Below, piece by piece: positions 56,880 to 64,000 of a DNA stretch of 64,000 nucleotides. A program made the position numbers and the translations under genes. The notes beneath the pieces are model-generated. The model was not told the DNA's origin, ran no database searches, and was given only the letters and a program-made list of their open reading frames with translations. The DNA comes from Emydura subglobosa (Eukaryota > Chordata > Testudines > Chelidae): the NCBI GenBank assembly GCA_007922225.1, contig ML679961.1, positions 63,864,249-63,928,248 of the forward strand, given 5' to 3'. Each line of letters begins with the position of its first letter. The stretch's first letter is position 1.

Positions 56880-59050
56880 GGGCTTTCCATTGCAGCCTGC
56901 TGGTGCATCTGCCACTTAGCAAAGCTGTGTTGTTCTAGCATGACACAGTCAGGACCACTGAGCACTAAAAGGAGGGTTTGTGGCTCCAGATCCTTTACAG
57001 ACATCCACGTAGCTTGAAGCTGTCGCTGTGTGCAGGTGTGAGAGAGAAAGGGTTGGGTTTTTTTGGTTTTTTGGTTTTGTTTTTAAAAAGTGGCATGAGA
57101 GAGAGGATAAAATAAAGCCTGGAATAGAAAAGGTTAAACGTTGCATCAGCCCGGAAGCCATCTTGCTGCTATGGTGGAATGGAAATACAAACAACTCTGT
57201 TTTCATCATGCTTCAAAGCACAGCAGCTTACTGAGTCTGAAATAAGCTGTTAAGATAGTAGCCCCCATATTTTGTTAACCCTTTGCTATCATCTTTTTAT
57301 GATATAGTATAACAGATTAAGAACTGCACCTCTGTTGAGCGTCTCACCTTCAGGACGGTAACGTGAGTGAGGAAAGGCTTGCAGGAACTGAAAAGCTGTA
57401 CCTTGCTCTTGCCCACCAATGCATTATTAAAACAATAAGTTAAAAATAGACCACTGATCTAAGTAATTACAGTTAGTTCAGAATCAAGCAAATAATGGCA
57501 AAGTAAATATATAGGCCAAATTCAGTCCTGCTCTAACTCCATTGATTTTAGAGATTAATTTGGCCTAGGTTTTTCTGAGTTTTGTTCCAGAGGAAGGTTG
57601 CAGTCAAGATAAGTGGTCTCCTGGGGTGCCCCCAAAATTGGAAGAAATCTGGAAGTTACAGAAATAACAGTTTAGTAGTTTCCTCTAATTTGGACTCAGT
57701 TCATTGTGGAAACAGGGGAAGGCTTTTGGTGAGGGGATGTGAGAGGCTAGAATATATGACTCATGATGGGATGGGCCCTTAAACTCTTTGGATAAACCTT
57801 GAAAGATAGGAGTAAAAACTAAGATTACATGGACATGTTAGGCAGAACTCACCATTTATTATGGTGCTGGAAACAGAAAAAGTTTGTTCGAATTCCCTTC
57901 AATAACCATTGGGTTTTTTCTTTTCTTTATTCCATCTTTTTTTCCTCTCTTCACATTATTCTCTCTTCTTTCACTCTCCACATCTTTATTTCCTTCTTTT
58001 CTGCATTCCTGTATTCATACTTTGTCCCTTTTTCTTAGCCTCTGTGCGCTAGACTCCTTTTATTGCTAGTCACTGGTGTACATCCACTGGTGAAAGCAAA
58101 ATTAGAAGGCATAGTGTTTTGGGTTTTTTTTAAAGTGTCACTGAAATGGCAAAAATTAAAACACAAAAAATAACCTTTGAGTTCTCTTTGATGAAAAATG
58201 AATAGATACAGAGAATAGTATGTTTAAGAATCAACTCAGGCAATTTTTCACTAGATTTTCCACTTTCATTTTGCAAGAAATCTAAAACCGTCTGCAACTT
58301 GTCCTTTATCCACATTGCCACTCCTGTGGATTTCTGGTATGTCAGGTATACATCGATAATGTTTGCCTACAGAACATTTTATAACTTTTTAAGCCATCAT
58401 GAAAAATACATGCACCAAGCTAAACTATCTAGATTTTAATTTGATAAAGAATCTGCTTCCAAGAAGAGAGCACGAACACTAGCTTAATCAAATTTGTTGG
58501 CTACCACAAAATCTTCATATAGTAGTTGCCCCTTTTGATCCAAGCAGCTAATCAAAGTTCAGGGCCCTGCATGTGTTCCAATTGGGAATAGAAATTGACA
58601 ATGGAGTGGTGTTTTCTTTGATGAAATCTTGTTTAGAAGGAAAGTACAAAGTCCTATTTCTCAGAACACAGGATACAGTTCCTTTATTCTCTGTTCCAAG
58701 ACTACTTCTCCAGCCAGTGCTCTATACACAGAAAGCTTTCTCTCAGCTTTATGGTCACGATTCCAGGCTTTGTCTGCTTGGCTTTATCTTTATCTCTTGG
58801 TGTCTCACCTTGTAATGTGTCTGCCTGTTCCAGACACAGACAACCTGTCCACCCAGCAATTCAAATTCATGGCCAGACTCCATTATGCTTAGGCTGCCTA
58901 AAAACTGCCCCAAAACAAGCCTGGTTGCTCAAAACCCCTGAAAAAATAAAAAACAGTGGCAGAGGGTTTGCATCTGTGCATCATGACTCTGGGCAAGATT
59001 TGCATCATGATGCTGGGTGGGGATTGAGGCAAAAATATCCACAGGGAATA
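56880..59050. other. No gene recognised; pyrimidine-rich tract at 57890-58050
   Basis: No homologous frame was found. The tract at 57890-58050 is a long C/T-rich stretch on the + strand. The segment 57510-57570 resembles a dispersed amniote repeat (CAAATTCAGTCCTGCTCTAA). Spliced non-coding RNA arising from the CpG island cannot be excluded. Confidence 0.4.
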
Positions 59051-59056
59051 GTCTAA

Positions 59057-59705
59057 TGCATGGTCTACACTAGAGAGTTTTGTCAACAAAAGTCAGCTTT
59101 TGTCAACAAAACAGTGCTGGTGTGCACACTGGAATCACAGCCCCACTATGCCACCTTGCCTTATTTTTTCGACAAAATAAAAACACCTCGATGAGAGGTG
59201 TAGGGCTTTTGTCAGCATAGCTAGGGCAAAGTAGTGTCTGTGTAGATACTACATCCCCTTGCAGTGGTGGAGGGGATGTCATTCTTGTCTATTTCACTGC
59301 TCTGTGGTGAAATAGACAAGAGAGCTGGGGCTAGTGGCTGGAACCTGACTCCCGGCTTGGAGCTAGGACTGAGCACAGACACCGGTGGCTGCTGCCCGAC
59401 TCCATGCTCCAAGCCTGGACATGGGTGACTGCTGCCTGGCCCAAGCCTGGATGCAGGTGGTTTCAGCCCAGCTGTGAGCCAGGACTGGGTGGGATGTGGG
59501 TGGCTGCAGCCTGGCTTGGAGCCAGGATACAGGTGCGTGCAACCTGGCTCCTGGCAGGGAAAGGGGAGGGGAGAAGTCTCTGTGTGGCTGTGCCAGCTCC
59601 TGGCTGGGAGTGGGGAGCGGGGCGGCCCACAGGGAGAGCCAAAGAGAGCAGTGTGGACATCAGCCTTATCTTATGTCAACTTATTTTTCTAGTGTAGACA
59701 AGGCC
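59057..59705. mobile_element. TIR DNA element with TAA duplication
   Basis: The left end GCATGGTCTACACTAG and the right end CTAGTGTAGACAAGGCC are inverted relative to each other, and TAA flanks both sides (59054-59056 and 59706-59708). A 3-bp TAA duplication suggests PIF/Harbinger. The GC-rich middle (59330-59640), with repeated TGGCTGCAGCCTGGC-like units, may be a later expansion. Confidence 0.6.
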
Positions 59706-60170
59706 TAAGGAAAAAAGAGCAGCCCCAGAGACAAGGGAAAAAGCCTCATGAGCATGACTGCATGAAAATTGCCACCCGGCTTCATAAAAACAAGCCTAAC
59801 GTTGCTTGTCTTTTACAGCTGTCTTCAGTGGACAGCTCACTCACACATATATTTCACTGAGGTTTAATCCAATGCATAACAAAGTTTAACCCAACCCATA
59901 ATAATAGTGACCTCAGCAGCGTTAAGAGAGAATAACTTCCCAAAAGCATGCAATGTGTGATAGAGTCAGATGTGGTGAATTTGATAAAAAGCGTATGATG
60001 TCACTGTTAAGGTTTTGTGTTAGATTACAAGTTTGATGATATTGGGGTACTTACTTCTTTTTGGTATCTGTTGGATATAGAAGGAAAAGCCACAGGGAGA
60101 GTTGGAAGAGAATTATCAACAGTGCCATGTGAAGGTGGAAAGGAATGCACAAATCTTTCCCTTTAATTTC

Positions 60171-60451
60171 TTAGAGTCTACACTAGAAAATTAGATCCAG
60201 CCAACTATCTCATCCAGGTGTATAAATCCATACCCCGAGTGACATAGTTAATCCAACCTAAATCCTGGTGTAGACAGCGCTAGGATGATTGAAGAAATTT
60301 TCCATCAACCTAGCTACTGCCTCTCAGGCAGGTGAATTACCTTACACTGATGAGAGAACCCCTTTCATTTGTGTTAGTGTCTATAATGATGTGCTACAAT
60401 GGTGCAGCTCCAACTGCACCATTGTAGCATGTCAAGTGTAGACAAGCCCTA
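60171..60451. mobile_element. Short Harbinger-like MITE
   Basis: The left end is GAGTCTACACTAG and the right end CAAGTGTAGACAAGCCCTAA. The internal block CTAGCTACTGCCTCTCAGGC is shared with the element at 54437-54676. No transposase is present. Confidence 0.6.
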
Positions 60452-60459
60452 AATTCCAT

Positions 60460-63400
60460 GCTTTTGAAGTGTTTTGGTGGATGGAGTGTGTCCTACCACA
60501 ACCATCACTGTTGGTAGTTTTTGTGTGCTAATTTTAGAGAAACATTCATTTTAAACACAGTATTAAAGCGATCATGTTTCTGTTACACAGCCCAGGCAAA
60601 CTGTTTAAACTGTGGTTACGAGAACCATTTTTAAACCAGTTGGACTAATACTGTTACCCTACAAGTGTTAGCAGAGCAGCATTATTTGCATATCAGAGAG
60701 GGAGAGTTTACATACACAGGTGGCATCTATTCTTATCTGTAGCCTCCAACATCCAAGGTCTTGTGTTGCAAAAAAATTCAAGATGCAATTTTCTATACAG
60801 TCCGAGCAGCATGGATTTGTGTCTTAGGGCTGGTCTGTACTTGTCAATAGTGGGAGGACAGAGTGAGGCTTCAGTAGCTGTTATTGAGCATGCTCAATAC
60901 CAGCCAAGCAGCAACTCGTGATGGGGAGGGGTCCATCGCCCCATGCATCGCATCTGCCTAGTCTACACATAGTTTTGAACTGATAACTATATTTTTAAAA
61001 TGATATAATTAAAGCAGTACAATCCCTTAATGTGGATGCAGTTATACCAGGATAAAGGTGTTTAGAATCAGAAAAGTTAATTTGGTAAATGTACAGGAAT
61101 AAGCTATTCACTGACCAATAAAAACTTTGTTAATGGAGAGTTAAGGTTACCCAGAATCTCGTGGCTTTCCAGAATGTGAAGGTCAGCACAACTCAAACTT
61201 CTGAAAACCAGGAAATTAAGAATTATTGTACATACCCATGCAACCCTAACTCTGCTCTCCTGGTGCTGGCAATGCCATGAGAAATTATTTGCATGCATTT
61301 CAGCTGCAGTCACTGTATTAGGCGTAGTTATACTGAATGGTGTAGGGATTTGTGAAGCAGCTTGGCAGCGCTATGAGATAGGAGGCAATCAGGGTGGCTA
61401 ACACCCATGTGTGTGATCGAAGGAAAGTGGTGCATATGTACCTTGAGAGATTGAGCATGCCTTATTTCAGCACTGTGGTGTGTGGGTGTTGTCAGTAGCA
61501 GAGTACAGGGCTCTTGTTGCCATGGGTATTGTTAGCCAGTAGATAGGAGATGAGTGTGATTTCTGGGATTAATGAATAGTAAGTGAATGTATAGTGTTAG
61601 GTGGCATCAAGTGCATAAGGGTAAAGAGGATGTAAAATGTAATAGATGTGGTCTTTTTGTGAAGTAGGCCACATGTTTGAGTATAAGGCAGGTAGCTCTT
61701 GTTCAGTTCAAATAGGGAGACCATTCATCCGGTATTAAACTGGACAGTCCTCTTTTTGAGAGATTTGTTCCCCATCTTGTACAGGGACAACATGGTTTTG
61801 TCTAGTATTGGAAAGGGAACACTATTTTTAAGAACATGCTGCTCCACCCCCTCCAGCGTGATCTTTCATGCACAATGCATATGAGGTCATGCCAGTGGGG
61901 ATGGGACTGCACGTTCTGAAAGATGACGCCTCCCATTCAATGAGAGCTCACAGGCCTGGTGCGTAACTAACAGGTCACATTAGTGAGGATGGGCCCACGC
62001 TGTTCCTGTAAGTACCAGAATGTCCCTTGTTCCAGGAATGTGTCAGTGGCCACCTTAGTGCAAATGCAAGAGTGGGTGTTTGTATTATGGGCATATTGGG
62101 GCATTGCGCAGAGAGCTGAGTTCAGGTTGCATTGATATGATCCCAAATTTAGATCACTAGCTCTATCCTATGCTGTCACGAGGCACAGCAAATTTCAAGA
62201 CAATCTAAGAAACATGCAGATTTTAGAACACTTTGAAGAAGCATCCTTAAAACAGAAAAGTCTTCTCAATCTTAACTGTAGCAGAACTGGCACTCCATTA
62301 TAATTCTGTATGAAATTAATTGTCAGGTCCCCACTACAGGATAATACTGAAAGCATAGGAGATTTTGAGAGGTGTGAAGTGGCCCATTCATCTCAATGTG
62401 ATGGTCTGAGCTGAATGAGAACATCCCATTAAGATGAATACAGCCTGAAACAATAGTTCTGAGACACATGAACTGCTCCCTTCATCTCAGTAGGTGTTCC
62501 CTGCCTCCCCTCCCCAGTGCTTCAGTCTGTGATACGGATCATGCATGAATCGCCCATCTCAATCCCAGTCTCAGCGCAGCAGTGTGTTCTTGGTACATGC
62601 TTCCAGCATGCCTGTTCTCAGGTCCCCACCCAGAAAAGCAGGGCTTCTCCAGATGCCGGACTCGTATAGTGGGCAGGGAGGGGGGTGCAGACCACTTGAG
62701 AGAGAAGAGGGCCCACCAGATCCTTGCTTACGTGAGGTAAATCCCCAGAGTGCAGGGGATCGTGTGGGATTGACAGGTAGCTCCCACCCCATATCCTTCC
62801 CATTCACCCAGCCATCCACTTCCATGTCACCCCTCCAAGTGTCCCTCCCCTCCTACTCCAAATGGCATTTTTACATTATGGTATGTGGGCTGGGGAGTAG
62901 GAATTTAAGGCTATTTTGTCCTCAGTTCACAGTGCAAGTCCCACTGATTCACACAAAGACCAAGCACAATATAGGGCCTTTATATATTAAGCATATTTTT
63001 TAGCTCTTATCATTGCTGATATATCTTACTGTTTCGGTCAGCGTAATGTGGTAGGAAAATATGCTAACCTATAAAAACTATTTCTGCCCTCTTCCTTTGT
63101 TCCTCTCCCTTTCTCATCCTCCTTACTCTGTTTCTCTGTCCCAAATCCTCCTTTGTTGTCTTTGAATTTCTCCTTCCTTCTATATTTTCCTCTCTGGAAT
63201 TATAATCCAGCTCTTTCCCTCTATATTTCACTTCCACCACTATCCTCATACCATCTGCTAAAATGAAAAGCAGTGAAATAGTTAAGGCTGGTATTTAAAG
63301 TGTCGTAATTTGACCATATCTCCCCTCTCTTTGTGCTAGGCACTGTACAGCACGTAACAGTGGGTCCTAGTTTGCCAGCTAGTGTGTAGAAAGGTGCAGG

Positions 63401-64000
63401 GGAGACTGTACGTAAATCTCTTAGTTCAGATATGATCGAGCAATGCCATAGACTGCAAGAGCCAATGTTATGGTGCAAAGATCAGTTTGTACTGAGCTTG
63501 AATTCATACACTTGCTTTAGGTCTCTCTTGTGTTGCTGTGTTTGTGGAGTCTATAGTAACATTACCAATAAAAAAAGAACTCCACAAGTGTCTAGAGTAA
63601 TATTTTTCCCCAGCTTTCCTTTGAGAGAGGGGAATATTGTTCTCCTATTTATCATCAATCATTCCTTAATTCAGAAGTGAGATTTGGGGCCTGGATGGCT
63701 CAAGGGATTGACAGTGGGTTACAGAGCCCATCATTTTGCTCAAATCCAGCTTTAGTCACTAAAAGTTCTGAGTACTGAGTTAGCCTTATATGAAATTACT
63801 TGGTATTCTCCAGCCAGTTGAGAAACGCCATGTTTGATATTATTTGGCAGAAAGACTAAGGATTAACTGGGCTATGGATAGTTAACAACACTTTCTACTC
63901 TAGGAATGGGTCCCTCCAGGTCAGAGTTGGGGGATATGGTCCATACAGGGAAGCTTGCACTGCTGTTGTCTGCTGTATCTGTTTTAAAAATAATAGACTT
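60460..64000. other. No gene recognised
   Basis: Reading frames are short and unlike known proteins. A further GGGCTGGTCTGTACTTG motif at 60830 may be another decayed MITE end. A C/T-rich tract covers 63090-63230. The remainder appears to be unique intergenic DNA. Confidence 0.4.

Noticed and set aside
56465..57004. Open frame of 179 codons on the - strand in the CpG island
   Set aside because: Same compositional cause. The residues are Pro/Gly/Arg-rich with no known fold.
57829..58069. Hydrophobic Phe/Ser-rich + strand frames that look like small membrane proteins
   Set aside because: They are translations of a C/T-rich tract. Low-complexity DNA explains the hydrophobicity.

Overview
This window is nuclear DNA of an amniote vertebrate, most likely a turtle. 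It holds two intron-containing host genes in a background dense with CR1 LINEs, CORE/MIR-type SINEs, DIRS elements, a Penelope-like element, Ty3/gypsy LTR elements and small DNA transposons. The turtle call is an inference from this repeat mix and cannot be taken to species. Nothing bacterial (operons, CRISPR, phage) is present.

Host genes. SLC10A1 (the sodium/bile-acid cotransporter NTCP) lies on the + strand with five coding exons between 35607 and 46383. All splice junctions can be placed and they give a 397-residue open frame. SRSF5 (a splicing factor with two RRMs and an RS tail) lies on the - strand with seven coding exons between 55202 and 51470, giving 266 residues. The two genes are tail to tail, as in the human 14q24 neighbourhood. 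SRSF5 starts in a CpG island (about 55000-56870) that runs well past its promoter and may drive a divergent transcript. The 1.2-kb SRSF5 intron contains a sharply bounded, less AT-rich block that looks like a regulated 'poison' exon.

Region by region. 1-3550: a CR1 element on the - strand, split by a 1135-bp LTR-like insertion with an exact 5-bp target duplication. 3550-17600: no recognisable gene; a second CR1, hAT-type MITEs (one inserted in a SINE with an exact 8-bp duplication), SINEs and a stray LTR. 18060-21312: a DIRS fragment, then a decayed Ty3/gypsy element whose integrase precedes its reverse transcriptase (the Gmr1 order), then a polypurine tract and LTR. 21382-22358: a DNA element with about 125-140-bp inverted ends. 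24575-32357: two DIRS-like elements on the - strand, each with a long terminal hairpin and each lacking a reverse-transcriptase core. 33980-35190: three nested elements. 35607-46383: SLC10A1, with a Penelope-like element inside a Tigger-like DNA transposon in its last intron. 47913-48312: a hAT MITE. 50945-55600: SRSF5. 57000-64000: no gene recognised; short DNA transposons and pyrimidine-rich tracts.

Two messages stand out. The transposon record is unusually readable, because several insertions keep exact target duplications and so give a relative order of events. Both host genes carry splice features worth testing: a GC-AG last intron in SLC10A1, and a weak donor plus candidate poison exon in SRSF5.
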